Shown: positions 11,780-24,760, counted from the stretch's first letter. The stretch is 64,000 nt of DNA from Syngnathus acus (GCF_901709675.1 NC_051108.1:6224631-6288630); one strand, 5' to 3'. Notes: generated by a model not told the origin, from the letters alone. Made by a program: numbers and translations.

Positions 11780-14700
11780 ATGGAGGTCTCCCAGGTGACT
11801 CTGACTGTCGGCGGAGAAACGTGTCCAGGTTTGTTCAACCCGGCCGACGCACCACCAAAAAACAAAAACAGTACACTTAACCGATTTGCTCTTTTCAGCA
11901 GTTCACACAGCAGATAGCAAGGGTTGACATGTGTTTAGAATTGTTTAGCTAGTGTGTGCTACTGGGCCTTTATTTCATGTTTAAAATTTCCACTTGTGAA
12001 TATTACTCAGGGGAAGTGATTGCCGTGGTCGGGAGTTGTGAATCCCTTGGCAACTGGAGCTACCAAAAAGCGGTGGTCTTGAACACCCTGAGCGGAGAGG
12101 GGTTGGTTGAACGGGTTTTGTAATTCCACAAAGGCTTAGAAGTTCTTTTTTTTTTTTCATCCTGATTGTATTGTGCTCGTTTCACCAGGAATACATGGAC
12201 GACAACGGTCACCGTTCCCAGAGGAGTCGAGGTCAAGTACCGCTTCTTCAAGGGCTTCTTTCTGGACCCAAAAGTGAGTTGTTTATTAGTAACTCACTGA
12301 TCCCGTCAGTCAAATGTCTCAGGAATTTTGGTGCAGCACACAAAAACAAGAAGTAGAAGTGGAAATGGGTGAAACGGCGACTACCGTTTTTTTCCATGTA
12401 TAATGCGCAATATTTAACTAATTTATTGTCCTAAAATCTGGGGTGCGCATTATACATGGGCACAATTTTTTATTTTTTATTTCTTTAAATCCGGATATCA
12501 TACGGAGGCCGCCATTACAGATGCGCTTTCTTCTCTGCTGTTCACTTCAAACACGCTCCATACGAACACAATGCTCTCGTATCAGACGCTTGCTCGATCA
12601 CCTGCTCGTTTGCTGTCACAATGTACCCTACACAAATCCGAAACATTTCTTTGCTATTGAGTTTGCTAGCGCATGCGCAGTGATACTGACCGGCAGAATA
12701 ACATCCGGTTGTTCCCAAAGATGATCTTTTTTCTGAAATAATTTTACGTTTACGGACTTAAGTAGGAGTCAAAATTTGGGTGCGTATTATACATGGGTAC
12801 AGGCTTTTTTCCAGCATCAACATGCCATTTTTAGGGTGCGTATTATACATGGGGGCGCATTATACATGGAAAACAACGGTATGTTTTATGTCAAATTCTC
12901 CTCCTAGGCACATGAAGGCTTAAGGCTTGCAAGCTTTGTCATCAAAGGCTGAGTAGCTTTTTTGTTTGTTGGATTTTTGACTTATTTCATCATGCTTTAT
13001 TCTTTTCAAGCTTTATTTTTTGTAGGAGAGTAACAAAAAAAAAGCATAAAAGTGAGCCACCTTATGTTTACTTTGTCCTTCATAGCGTCTTATCAGAAAG
13101 ATTTTTTAATAGCTACTATTGAAAAATGCAAAGGTGGAGCAAAGATTTTGTGCCAACATGACATGTTTTCTAGCTTGTGGCCAAGTGCGATGTAGCTGAA
13201 TGTCTTGTGACACACCCAACAACACGTTTTTTTCTTATTCTTCTCGTGACTGTGAATATATTTTAAAATATTGACCTTGACCTCCCTGTGAATGACTGTG
13301 ACTAATTATCTGATCTAGTTATTATTGCAGACTGGACTAAAAGGTGGTTAAAATCTTTACTGCCATAACTGAAATGATAAGCTATATTTCCTCCTATGCA
13401 CACGTGGACTAAATTATATTTATCAACATAATATTTTTCAGGTGCCAAGCTCTCTTTAAAGTGGTGCGACAAAAACATGGCGATTCCAACTCGGGGGTTA
13501 GCGGAGGCTAGCATTTCTGTTTACTTCTTCTCTAACAAATCCCCCCTTTTCAGATATGCCCAAGCTGACTGATTGTCTGGTCCAGAGATGACTTGAGGAG
13601 CAGACCGAAACCTTTTTATACGCATGCTGTGTGCATTAAAACTGTGAAAAAAACAACAACAAAAAACAAACATTGTACTTGCAGAGCGCGGGCGAGCCTT
13701 GTCAGGTGATAGTCAATGTGTGGGAGAGCCATCTTCAGCCCCGCACCATGAGCCCCACAGGTATTACTACAGGTGCACAATGTGCTTGGCTTGGGCAAAG
13801 CTTGTTAATAAATTTCCAGAAAAAAATGTCACTAGAAAGCAACCCCCCCCCCCCCCCCCCAGTAGAACATTCAACACGTGTTGGCTTGCGAAAGCGATGA
13901 GCTCGGATAGTTTCTGGAACGAGCTTTGTCAACCAGTAAACGCTGCGGTCGTTGCTTGGGGTGACGCTGCGATGTTTGCGCTTGCAGGCCAAGCTGGTTC
14001 GAGATAAGCCGACTGCGTAAAGCTTTTTGTCACACCACCCGTAATTAGTCTTACATGGCAATCTTGGTGGCAAATACTTTTCGGTGGGAGCGGTTTGTCA
14101 GGCAAGGCATCACGTTGGAATCTTTTAATAGTTGCAATTTGAATTTTGACAAAATAATGTAATGTAATGTAATGTAAAGTGATTGTTAATGGGAACTACT
14201 CTGGATTGAGAGGTTTGACTTTTTTTTTTTTCCCCCTCTTTGCTACCTCTAATGCTGTTTTCCTTCATTACAGCATCCCACCTGAGTGTCAACAACGGAC
14301 AGTTTGGATTTCACAGTAAGTCAAATATACAAAATAACAGAAGAATTCAAATTGATAATGAATTTTTTTTTTTAAACACCATAAAATGAAGAAGAAAAAT
14401 CCTGTTTATTTTACCTTAACCTAAGATGAGGCTCTTAATGCAGAAGTGCAACTAACCAGAAAAGTTGTCCTTCCTCATTTAAAAAGAAAACAAAACATCA
14501 CTGTCAGCAACCACAGTTGACACATTTCTTTCTCCTGTGTCTTCCCATGCCTTTAGATGGTTTCAATTCCACCGACATCGGCTGGCTCACATGCCAGACG
14601 GAGATCCGCTTACGTCTGCACTACTCCAAGGTGCCTCCGGTGTCAATCACTAAGAAGAAATTCAAGAAGTCGCGCTTCAGGTAGGCCCACACCCTCTTCG

Positions 14701-17700
14701 TAGAATATTTTGAGCCCTTTTTTTCTTTAGTGCAGCTGTGACGTAGATTATTTTCATTGACTTTGGCTTTGTACTGCTCGTCTGTTTCAGAATCAAACTG
14801 ACGCTGGAGGGCGTTGAGGAGGAGGACGATGAGGAGGAAGGGGAAAGCAGTCCTTCGTCCCCCCACAAGGTGCCCACCACCCTGGAGATCAGCGTGATCA
14901 GCTCCAAATGCTACAAGTCGCGCCACTCGCAGCCCGAGTGCGGCTACGCCCTGGACCCTTCGCAGTGGACCGAGTACAGCATCCACAGCATGGACCCCGA
15001 CAACCTGGAGCTCACTTTTGAGTTCTTTGAGGCAAGAAGAGTCACCTGGAGAGTGGTGAGGCTGCCTTTGAGGGACTTCATCTAATCGAGGGACTTGCAG
15101 GAGGATCTGAGCGAGCGCGTGGTCCAGGGCGACCCTCAACCGGGGCACATGGGCACCGCCTGCCTCCTCTCCTCCACCTTCTCGGAGAGCGGCCGGGACC
15201 ACGGCCTGGTCACGCTGCCCATCATGGGGCGCAACTCCAGGCAGACCATCGGCAAAGTGCGAGGTAGAGACTCGCTGAAGATGGAGGGTGAGACGACAGT
15301 GAGGAAGAAGCCCACCTTACCCACGTGTTGTGTTTCCGCAGTGGACTACCTGGTGATCAGGCCCATCTCAGGGCTGCAATGCGACATGAGAGCCACCTTC
15401 ACAAAGTACTGGAAGAAAGGAAAGTCCTTGAACGTGGGCCACCGGGGAGCCGGCAGCACGCACGCCGCCAAGTAAGTCCGCTCAATTCTTATCCACCTGA
15501 AGGTGTCGCCAGAGCGCTGGCTCATAAGTAGGAATTGGTGTCAAGGAAGTACTCCAAAATGGACTGTTGTGTTTCCAGGCATCACAGAGTGCGAGAGAAC
15601 ACCATCGCTTCGTTTCGGAGCGCCGCCAATCACGTATGTCTCTCGGGATGCAGACGAAAACTTTTATTTTCACGACAGCACGCCGTTTCCAAAGCACACG
15701 CCGTGTTTGAACACGCAGGGGGCCGCCTACGTGGAGTTTGACGTCCACCTCTCCAAGGACACGGTGCCCATCGTGTACCATGACCTCACGTGCTGCATCG
15801 CCACCAAAAAGAAGGTAACAACCTTGGATTGAGATTGCAAAGTACAAACGGGACGTCATAACATTTCCTTGAACTGGCTGTTTGTGTCTTTTTTCCAGAA
15901 AAATGACCAGACTGTAGAGCTAATCGAAGTCCCTGTGAAGGATCTGACTTTTGATCAGCTGCAACTTCTGAAGGTAACACTCCTGATTTGCCGTGCAGTT
16001 CTCAATTTGGTAATCGTGTGTGTTTGTATTGTTTACTCAGCTGGCTCACGTCACCGCCATGAAGGGAAGCGACCTCAAAGGTCTGTTCCACCCCCCCGAA
16101 AAAAGCTGAGTCAGATATGACACTAAATAAACAGAACACAGCTGACGAATGAGTGTTTTGTTTCAGACGTGATGGAGGATGACGAGGAAATTGACGAGCA
16201 TCAGCCCTTCCCGTCGCTTTCGCAGGTAAGACTCGACAAGCATCAAGCGCTTCTTTCGACATCTTGATTGAATTAAATCCCCCCCCCCCCCCTCTTCCTC
16301 AGCTCTTCCAGGCTGTCCCAGAAAACGTGGGCTTTAACATCGAACTCAAATGGATCTCTCAGATGAAGGTGAACACGGCTTAAAACAGAGAACATGGCAA
16401 CCAAATGCACGGCAAAGTTTTCACCGTTTTCTCAACAGGACGGGTCATGGGAAGGCAACATGTCCACCTACTTCAACATGAACAAGTTCTTAGACATCAT
16501 TTTGTCCTGCATTCTGCGGGAAGGAGGCGAGCGACGTATCGTCTTCTCTTGCTTCGACCCCGATATCTGCTCCATGTAAGCTGTCATGCATCAGACAGAC
16601 TAACGAAGAAAAATACAAATTCAGCTGACTTTATCAAGATTGTACTAACCTTTACCTCCAGTGAACTTTTACTTACTTGGACAAACTGTGTACTAAAAAA
16701 AAAAACCTTCTTGTGCAGTGTAATCTTACTAAATCAGATCAACATGTTTTTTTGTGTTTGTCACTCAGGGTGCGCCGCAAGCAGAACAAGTACCCCATCC
16801 TTTTCTTGACGCAGGGCGTCTCTGAAAAGTATCCTGAGCTGATGGACATCCGCTGCCAGAACACCGAGATCGCCATGAGCTTCGCTCAAAGCGAGGATAT
16901 CCTAGTACGAACCCCCTTTTTCCTTTTTACATTATACTTAAGAGCATCATGCTGATGAATATCAACAAATGTCTCATTCAGGGCATCAGCGCTCACACCG
17001 AGGAGCTGCTGATCAACGTGAACCTCATCAGGGAGGCGCAGGTCAAAGGCCTGGTGGTGTTCAGCTGGGGCGACGAAAACAACGAGCACGAGAACAGGAG
17101 GAAGCTGAGGGAGCAGGGCATCGATGGACTCATCTATGACAGGCAAGGCAAAGCACAGCAAATGGCGCAACCTGCCTGTGATGACCAAAATATTCGATTG
17201 TGTAGTCATTCTGGAGCAGGTCAGAGAGTTTGGGGGGGAAAGCTGCATTCGAAGGCAGGTTGTGTGGGCTTTTTTCCACTTCTGCCCTCACAAGTTTGTT
17301 TTCACAAATACTTTGCAAGTCTTCATGCTCATACTTTTTCCTTCAGACAAGATACTAAGCAGCCTGATGTGACCTCTGCTCTGCTCCTCCCCTCCACATT
17401 CCACTTCTACCATTGTCACATGTTCCAGAGGCCCTTGTGTTAACTCTTGTTTTGTTTTTTTCCCACCCCCAGAATTACAGAATCCTCACTGCCAAATTCT
17501 GACTCGAGTTCCTCAGATTGCTGTAAAGTCTCTCTGGCATTTTAGTGCTTGGATGCTCATTTTTTACCTTACCAATGGCCCTCAATGATAATGCAAGACA
17601 GTTGACTCGTCCCACACACTGGGACTGAACCCGGGCGGTTGGTCAACTGCCTTGACTTATCATTCTTTTTGGCCTCATGGACCCTGGCATGCCCCCCCTC

Positions 17701-19874
17701 TTACGGCTGAGTTGCTTCAAACATGAATGAATAGCTTTTGCATGAGGCATTTGGCGTGTTTTCACTACAACAGCTACGGGCCACAAAACGGCCCCCGGGC
17801 CAACGTTTGAACATGCAGGCAGTCCTAACTAGCCTCGTCAAACATTCCTCCTTTACGCGGCTAACAACTGGCATATGGATATTTAACATCAAGGATTTTA
17901 GTAGTGAAAACATTACAGAGCAGATTCTGATTTGATCTCTGCAGCATGTGATGCTCCGGGGATTAAACGTGATAGTCCTTAAAGGGATTGACGTATCGCT
18001 TTACTTGAAAAGCTTAAAAGCTCACCAGCCTTCTGGCTCAACATTTGGGTTACTTAACTTCTCTCTCTCACTCTCACTCTCACTCACACTCACACACACA
18101 CACTCATCATCGGCGGTCACTCGTAGTCGAGTATGACGGTCCTCCTTCTTGGTCTTTGTGGGTCTTCAGGTGGTTGAAGAGGCCGATCCTGGACCCGATA
18201 ACTCTGGTGCAGTGTGGACAGGGGAATGTAATTGTGGTGGGTTTGGGTTGGGCCTGCTTGGTGGGGGCTCTCTCCTTTCTGCGTCTGCGTTTGTCCTGAG
18301 CGGCATGGTGGAGGTCAACGTTATATTGAGCGGCGCCGTCCTGTCTGCGGCCTTGTCTTCCCAAGTTGTAAGGTTTATGTGACACTTCTTCAGGTTTGCT
18401 TTTATGTTGTCCTTGAACCTCTTCTTCTGACCTCCCGGGGCCCGCTTTGCTTCAGCGAGCTGGGAATAAAGAACTTGTTTTGGGAGGCGAGAGTCAGGCA
18501 TGCGGATTACATGGCCAATCCATCTCAGTTGGTTTTGGGCAATGGGGGTAGTGATGGTAGGCAAGCCAGCCTCCTCCAGGACGCTGGTGTTGGTGCGTCG
18601 GTCCTTCCAGCTGATCCTGAGGATTTTCCAGAGGCATCTCTGATGGTAGGTCTCCAGTGCCCTTAAGTGCCTGCTGTATGTGGTCCAGGCTTCTGACCCA
18701 TACAGAAGGGTGGGGAGGACCACAGCTTTGTAGACCAGGATTTTGGTCTTTGCTTGGAGGTCACGATTCTCTAAGACTCTCTTCCGTAGCCTTGAGAAAG
18801 CCCCACTGGCACAGCTGAGGCGATGGTCAACATTTATGTCAAGATGCATTCAAACAACCGACTAGCAAGCCTGCCAGGAAAATGATGAACTGCTGGGGAT
18901 GTTTTAGTCGTAGGAAGCCTGTGGAGCATTAAAGGAACATTACAGGCTGCTTGAATTCACATTTAACACGTTTATCTTTTAGCACTACGCTGCCAATGTC
19001 GTCGTTAGAAGATCGGGTTGCACGTTCCCCGAAAAGCCAAATTTTGTTTGATGCATTTTAATTGATGTTTTGTTTCATTTGAGACAAAATGTCACCCCTG
19101 GTCAGTGTTTTTATCCCAGTGCTTCCTCCCAGATAAATGTATCTTTTTTTTTTTTTTTATTAAAAGAATCTCTCACACACACACACACACACACACGTTA
19201 CTGGGAAAAAATTCCTTAAACTGTAGACAAAAAACAAATCAGTATTGTGAACCTCTTACATATCCAGCTGACCTCTTCATCAATATGCACTTTCCGGCTC
19301 AAAGTGGAACTCTTAACAGATGGGCTATTGTGTGCTTTGGCACCGTGGCATGGCGTCCTACAATCTGATTGCAGTTCATAGAATATAAAATGCCTTGAGC
19401 TTTGGAAAACCCCAAGCCTGCAGTTTTATTTCGAGGCCCATTTAGAAGTATTAGTAAGTGACGTAAGAGCAATTAATGCAATCAACCATGGAGACTAAAA
19501 TGAAAGCAGGTTTGTATGCATTGTGCTAATGTCAACAAAAATGGGTGCATGAACAAGTTTATTCATATCCCATATTTGTAGCTTGCAAAATGCTGACTAG
19601 CTTAATTGTTGCTCACTTGTTTCCTGTACTCTAATAACCGTTTTGTTTGGTGGCGGTGTCATCTCACAGAATCTGCGAGGACCAAGCGGAACAGCCCAAC
19701 TTCTTCCAGGTGGAGGAGCAACACTCCCTAAGGGAGGTCATCACTGAGGAAACAATGAAGAGTCCCGCCTGCTCCTGCTTCTCCATACCGTGCTCTACGG
19801 CGCCATGCTCCGTCGGCAAGGAACAGTCCTGCAGCGGCAGCGCCGAATCTGACTCGGGCCTCAGCTCTTCATAG
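11780..19874 (+). CDS. gpcpd1: Glycerophosphocholine phosphodiesterase (CBM20 + GDPD)
   Basis: Hydrolyses glycerophosphocholine to glycerol-3-phosphate and choline in the cytosol. Nineteen coding exons: 11780-11828, 12011-12101, 12189-12273, 13685-13760, 14274-14315, 14557-14680, 14791-15031, 15101-15263, 15342-15471, 15579-15633, 15719-15814, 15899-15973, 16041-16080, 16167-16225, 16303-16368, 16439-16575, 16769-16904, 16982-17142, 19670-19874; 2031 nt, 676 aa (human about 672). N-terminal CBM20 starch-binding domain (VVGSCESLGNW, VKYRFFKGFFLDPK, WESHLQPR). GDPD catalytic set: HRGAG (about residue 324), RENTIASF, EFDVHLSKD, VYHDLTC; later QNKYPILFLTQG, AMSFAQ, GLIYDR. Introns 7 (15032-15100) and 18 (17143-19669) start with GC instead of GT. 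The last intron carries a LINE fragment, intron 3 a MITE. The Ser-rich C-terminus is less conserved. Confidence 0.96.
12384..12879. mobile_element. Non-autonomous TIR element (MITE) in gpcpd1 intron 3
   Basis: About 496 bp bounded by inverted repeats: left CCGTTTTTTTCCATGTATAA... and right ending ...TTATACATGGAAAACAACGG match at 24 of 25 positions. Each end is flanked by TA (12382-12383 and 12880-12881), as expected for a Tc1/mariner-type target duplication. The word (G)CGCATTATACATGG or its variant GCGTATTATACATGG recurs inside near 12444, 12780 and 12835. No transposase coding sequence is present. Confidence 0.8.
13843..13860. repeat. Poly-C tract (18 C) in gpcpd1 intron 4
   Basis: Uninterrupted run of C. 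A similar 16-base C run lies in chgb intron 2 (3832-3847), and there is an 18-base G run at 47555-47572. Such runs are prone to assembly length errors. Confidence 0.9.
18059..18104. repeat. CT/CA mixed microsatellite at LINE 3' edge
   Basis: A run of CTCTCT, then CTCACTCT units, then CACACA directly abuts the low-coordinate (3') edge of the minus-strand LINE fragment. On the LINE sense strand it would be a GT/GA-rich tail, so it may be the element's own 3' simple-repeat tail later expanded. Confidence 0.8.
18107..18849 (-). mobile_element. 5'-truncated non-LTR retrotransposon (RT C-terminus)
   Basis: The minus strand encodes the end of a LINE reverse-transcriptase protein: LVYKAVVLPTLLYGSEAWTT, HQRCLWKILRISWKDRRTN, NQLRWIGHVIRMPDSRLPKQ, GGQKKRFKDNIKANL. 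In a second minus-strand frame near the 3' end is a C2H2 finger (CPHCTRVIGSRIGLFNHLKTH), a known tail of several LINE RT proteins. The two parts are out of frame, so at least one frameshift has occurred. The endonuclease and the RT catalytic core are missing, so the copy is dead. It lies antisense in gpcpd1 intron 18. The clade is not assigned. Confidence 0.9.
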
Positions 19875-20500
19875 TCCCATCCAGTTCTCACAAAAGGGAT
19901 TTTGTGTTTTGAGCTTGAACTCTTCTCGCACCTCCAGTTTATGTGCACAAAATGGCCACTGCACATTTTGATTGTAGCGATAACTAGCATCTTCATCCGG
20001 AGTTCAAGCATGGATATAATACAACGCGAAAAGTATGTGCCATTATTTTACATTTATTGAGTTTTTTGTGGGGGTGTCAAATGAGCAGATTGTGTAGATG
20101 GCCTTTTCATGAATCACAGTAATGGAAGTGATCATTATGTGGCACTTGAAGTGTAAATATGCAATACGTCACCTTTTAAACTTGATGCTCGTTGACTTTG
20201 TGGTGCTCATTGGTTCCACTCCTTTTTGTTTTGATATTTTTTTGGTTTGAATTGGGTCATGTCAACAATCACTCTTAGTGATAAATGGGAAGTCTTATGG
20301 ATGGGGAGGGAGGTTTGCCTTGTTACATTGTTGTGCATTTCCCACAGAACAGTACTTCATAACACAAATATTTGATTGCATGATATGTGGTGTATCTCAC
20401 GCGACAAAGACGTTTGCATCACACAAAACCGAGTTGTTGCAACAGAATGTAAAGCAAGCGTGGTAATCCTTGAGGTAAATAAAGGATCAAAATGAACCTG
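19875..20500 (+). other. gpcpd1 3' UTR
   Basis: Follows the gpcpd1 stop codon and contains no further coding sequence. It ends near an AATAAA at 20478-20483, giving a 3' UTR of about 620 nt. Confidence 0.65.
20478..20483 (+). terminator. gpcpd1 poly(A) signal
   Basis: Canonical AATAAA in AT-rich context, the first strong one after the gpcpd1 stop at 19874. Confidence 0.65.
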
Positions 20501-20689
20501 CTTTCATTGTCTAGCACTAAGAAATTAGCTCAGTGTGTGCAATTGATTGCATACATTTTGGATCACACGTATAAGGCTATTTGATGCCTCTAGGCAACGA
20601 ACAGTAACCCTCCTACCCCAATTTCTTATGTTAAAGGTGTGTTTTACATTATGTTGATAATAAAAGTGTTTTACATTATGTTGATTTCA

Positions 20690-20805
20690 AAGTCAAAGTC
20701 TGCTTTATTGTCAATTTCTTCACATGCCAAGACACAAAGAAATCGAAATTCCGTTCCCACTATCCCACGGTGACGACATAGTACACAATATACAAACAAC
20801 ACAAA
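20690..20805. repeat. Dispersed teleost repeat fragment
   Basis: The segment around CAAAGTCTGCTTTATTGTC, CTTCACATGCCAAGACAC and CCCACTATCCCACGGTGACG resembles a motif I have often seen in introns and intergenic DNA of many fishes. It is probably the tail of a retrotransposon. Only one copy is recognised in this window, so the assignment rests on recall and needs a repeat-library search. Confidence 0.4.
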
Positions 20806-20853
20806 AAAAAAGTCACTTGTGAGTTGTAATCCTCTGGCGCTATCTGCTGTCTA

Positions 20854-21027
20854 GAAATGTCAAGTTTTATTTATATATTTAATTTGTGTCCGTTTTATTT
20901 TTTTAATTTAATTTGTGTTATTTGGTAAAATATTGCGTAAGAAATGTCCGTTTTATTTATATATTTAATTTGTGTCCGTTTTATTTTTTTTATTTAATTT
21001 GTGTTATTTGGTAAAATATTGCGTAAG
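20854..21027. repeat. Tandem duplication, two units of about 86 bp
   Basis: Two adjacent, nearly identical AT-rich units, each running from GAAATGTC through TTTATTTATATATTTAATTTG and TTATTTGGTAAAATATTGCG to TAA. They lie about 300 bp upstream of the napb start codon. Confidence 0.85.
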
Positions 21028-21318
21028 AAACGGTATAAGCTAATATAAGACCCAAAAAATTAAAACGATATCAATGTTTATTGACATTTCTACGCGTGTT
21101 AAAACGTACGTATTTACGTTGATATGGGAGTTGTAGTTCTGTTCGATTTAAATGTCATGCGCAGGTGCTAGAAAAACACAGCAACTCCCATGATGCACCA
21201 CTAAAGCCTCTAACAGCCACACTGCTGTGTAAAACCGCCCCCTGTAATCCCTGCTCTGACAACTCAATCCTCTGGGTTTCTTTTCTGCCTTTAAACACAA
21301 AATTTATAACCTAAAATC

Positions 21319-24188
21319 ATGGACAACAGCGGAAAAGAAAAGGAGGCAATACAGCTCATGGCCGACGCCGACAAGAAAGTCAAGTCGTCGGGCTCTTTTT
21401 TGGGAGGGATGTTTGGCGGGTAAGGGACGCAGTTTTACGTGATATATTACCTGCCGTTATTGGCGCACAGCCCCTTTCTTTACGCCTTTTACCGACTTGT
21501 TAATGTATTAAATACCATAAGTAAATCGCAAATGTAGGCATTAAGCCACAGTGGCGTTGACACTTGTTATTTATGCTAACTCACAGGTTAGCCTCCCTCT
21601 ACTTTAAACAAGCTAGCTTAATATTATATATTTTTACTCATTCACGACATTTCTGTCTACTTTTCGGCAGATACCTAATAATTTAATGAGCGAATTTGGC
21701 AACAGATAATTATTAGAACAAAAATTACTAAGGGTACAGCGTTGGGATTATTCAGCATTTTAATGGTTGGTTGAATTTGTTATGCAGAATATTTAAAAAG
21801 ACAATATTTAGTAACAATTGCTGACCTTGCATTGATGTAATTTCCCTTAAGATGATTCAGTGGCTGCCTCGTTTATTATCATTATTACCAAGATTAACTC
21901 CCCAGAGGATGTATGGCAATCAATTAGTGACATTATGCAGTTTTTTTTAGTGTTATATACCTTTTACCCTCTGTATTTTTCATATAGAGGACATCACAAA
22001 GTGGAGGAGGCCTGTGAGATGTACTGCAGAGCGGCCAACATGTTCAAGATGGTCAAGAACTGGAGTGGTGAGATAAGAACGTGAATAACAACAAAAAAAC
22101 ACCTGCAAGGATGCCTTTTTTTTGCACAGCGCAGCACTTTGTGATAGTGCTGCCAAGTTAATGCTGACTCACAGTACTGAATGTTAAATAACTTTAAAAA
22201 AAACAATTTTTTTTTAGCTGCTGGTGGAGCGTTTTGTAAGGCCGCGCACCTCCACATGCAACTGCAGAACAAACACGACTGCGCTACCAGTTTCATCGAT
22301 GCCGGCAATGCATACAAGAAGTCTGATCCCAATGGTGAGTTTGGACTGAGGTCATAAAGCCTTCAGAAAATTATACGGGGGATGTTTCAAGTCACATTCT
22401 AACATTCTTAACCGTGGTACAAGTCTACTGAGGTGTCAATTTCCAACTTTCCGCTGTACACAATTTATTGTCTCCAGCAGCCATTTTGTGCATCTTTGTG
22501 GTGTGCTTTTTAACTTCTGTCCTATCATATAAACTAACACTTCATGTCTTGACATTTCCCTCCTCCTTTTCCTATTCTTCTTTTTCTTCTTTTTGCTGTC
22601 AAAAGAGGCAATCAAGTGTTTAAATGCTGCCGTCGATATTTACACAGACATGGTAAGAAAGCAGATCATGTACTAACTAGACACAACTTTAAGCAAACAA
22701 GATAAAGATAATCAATATGAGCTGTCTTGAAAGATAATTGTGCAAAATTTTGACTGACTCTGGCAGTGTACAATGAATTACTAAATAATAAATGCCTTCC
22801 AGGGAAGATTCACCATCGCCGCCAAACATCATATCAGCATTGCCGAAATCTACGAGGCTGAACTGGTGGACATCGAAAAAGTATAATCATCATTTATTGT
22901 GGAATTGCATTGCACTGTTGCGTGAGAATATGTTTACAGTATTTTTTTTTCTTTTGCAAAGGCAATTGCACATTATGAGCAAGCGGCAGACTACTACAAG
23001 GGAGAGGAATCAAACAGGTATTCCGCATTGTTGATATGTTCAAGACATTTCTATAAGAATGGTGAAATGATTTTGAAAAAAATACAGTAATGTTTATTTG
23101 TGATTATAAATATTTAATCAATAGATTTACAGTATTTGTAAGCTTAGGTTCCACCTCTGTGTCTGATGACATCACAAACCTTACAGCTTCTTCTCTTCTT
23201 AGTTCGGCCAACAAATGTTTGCTGAAGGTGGGGTCCTACTGTGCTCAGTTGGAGCAGTACCAGAAGGCCATTGAGATCTATGAGCAGGTAAAAGCTGAGC
23301 CACACAGTCTGGCCGAAACGGGGCATAGCATTGATCCTTGTGGGACACCGATTACTGCTAAAAATTTGCATTGTCTGTGCAATTGATGATGTCTTCAAAT
23401 GGTGCAATCTGTATGCGTAATGAGGATTAATGATGTTTCTTAATATAAATATTCGCAGGTCGGTGCCAACACGATGGACAACCCGCTGCTTAAGTACAGC
23501 GCCAAGGAGTATTTCTTCAAAGCGTCTCTGTGCCATTTCATTGTGGACGAGCTCAACGCTAAGGCAAGTGTGCCTCTTTAGAGCTTCCATTACACTGCTT
23601 GTAGGATGTTGTCCCATCTCAGTGTGTCCTCCCCAGATCGCTGTGGAGAAATATGAGGAGATGTTCCCGGCTTTCTCTGATTCCAGAGAGTGCAAACTGT
23701 TGAAGGTAGCCATTTCTTAATTTTTGCTTCTTCTCATTTTTGTTTTTGATAACCCATATTTTGTTTTTGTTTTTTTCCCCCAAGAAACTGCTAGAGGCAC
23801 ATGAGGAACAGAACAGCGAGGCTTTCACAGAGGCGGTAAGTCTGTTTAGGAGTCTCAAGGCCCTTTAATTTTAAGTTTAATTCCGCGTTTAATACCTCCT
23901 TTGACGACCAAGGCTAAAATTTGCTCCTCGCTTAATCACGAACAGTCCCCGTTGCCCAAATGTTTAGTCAGTGAATGGGACGAACGATCACATCACATCC
24001 ACCCTTCTTCCTTCATCACCCGTTTCCCCTTTTTTCTCCGCAATCTGCTTCTTCTTTGACAATCGCACCATGCGTTTGTGGTCCAGGTCAAGGAGTTCGA
24101 CTCCATTTCGCGTCTAGACCAGTGGCACACCACACTGCTGCTGCGCATCAAAAAGAGCATCCAGGGCGATGAGGGAGACCTCAAATGA
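21319..24188 (+). CDS. napb: Beta-SNAP (NSF attachment protein beta)
   Basis: Adaptor that binds cis-SNARE complexes and recruits and stimulates NSF for SNARE disassembly after membrane fusion. Exons: 21319-21419, 21988-22067, 22218-22334, 22606-22652, 22803-22880, 22962-23017, 23203-23287, 23459-23563, 23637-23705, 23785-23835, 24087-24188; 891 nt, 296 aa (human NAPB 298). Begins [20 protein letters not shown]. Helical TPR-like repeats follow: [75 protein letters not shown] and FIVDELNAK favour the beta over the alpha paralogue. The C-terminus has [17 protein letters not shown]; the leucine-rich end is needed for NSF stimulation in the family. Intron 8 uses a GC donor (AAG|GCAAGT at 23564). 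The human neighbour of NAPB is GZF1, as here. Confidence 0.97.
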
Positions 24189-24760
24189 GATCAAGCGGAC
24201 ACCCGCACAGATAGACTGGACAAACAAGTCGCACGCATGGTTCCTCTCCCCCTTCCTTTTCCTTCCCCACATGTGATAAGGCACTGCTTTACAGTAACAC
24301 TTTCTTCCAAATCCAATCGGAATGTTAAGCATCCCCACATGCTCTCCTCTTGGGTGTAGGACTGCCGCGTAGCTTTTTATTGTTACTATGTTAGTCAAGT
24401 TCATCAACCATTATAAGTATGCATTATATTTTATTTATAAATACGTTGAAAATGTAGTTGCGGGTTCAGAAATTTCAGAAACGCGTTGAGACTGTTACGC
24501 ATGACATAAGTCACTTGATTATTCCCCTCCACGTGGTTATAATACCTCAGGATTGTTTTATTTTTATGACTGATTTTTGCTCGGTTTCAATACTTACTGA
24601 CAGCTAGGCTGCCATGTTGGGAGCCATGTCATTTCCACTCCTCGCTAAGCATGCACCTCCCCTACACATCACTCACCACAGTGTCCAGCTTCTTCTGGAT
24701 CTTGAGGGAGAACAAAAAAAAACTAAAAATAGAAAGACCTTTGTGCTTGTGCAAATGGAC

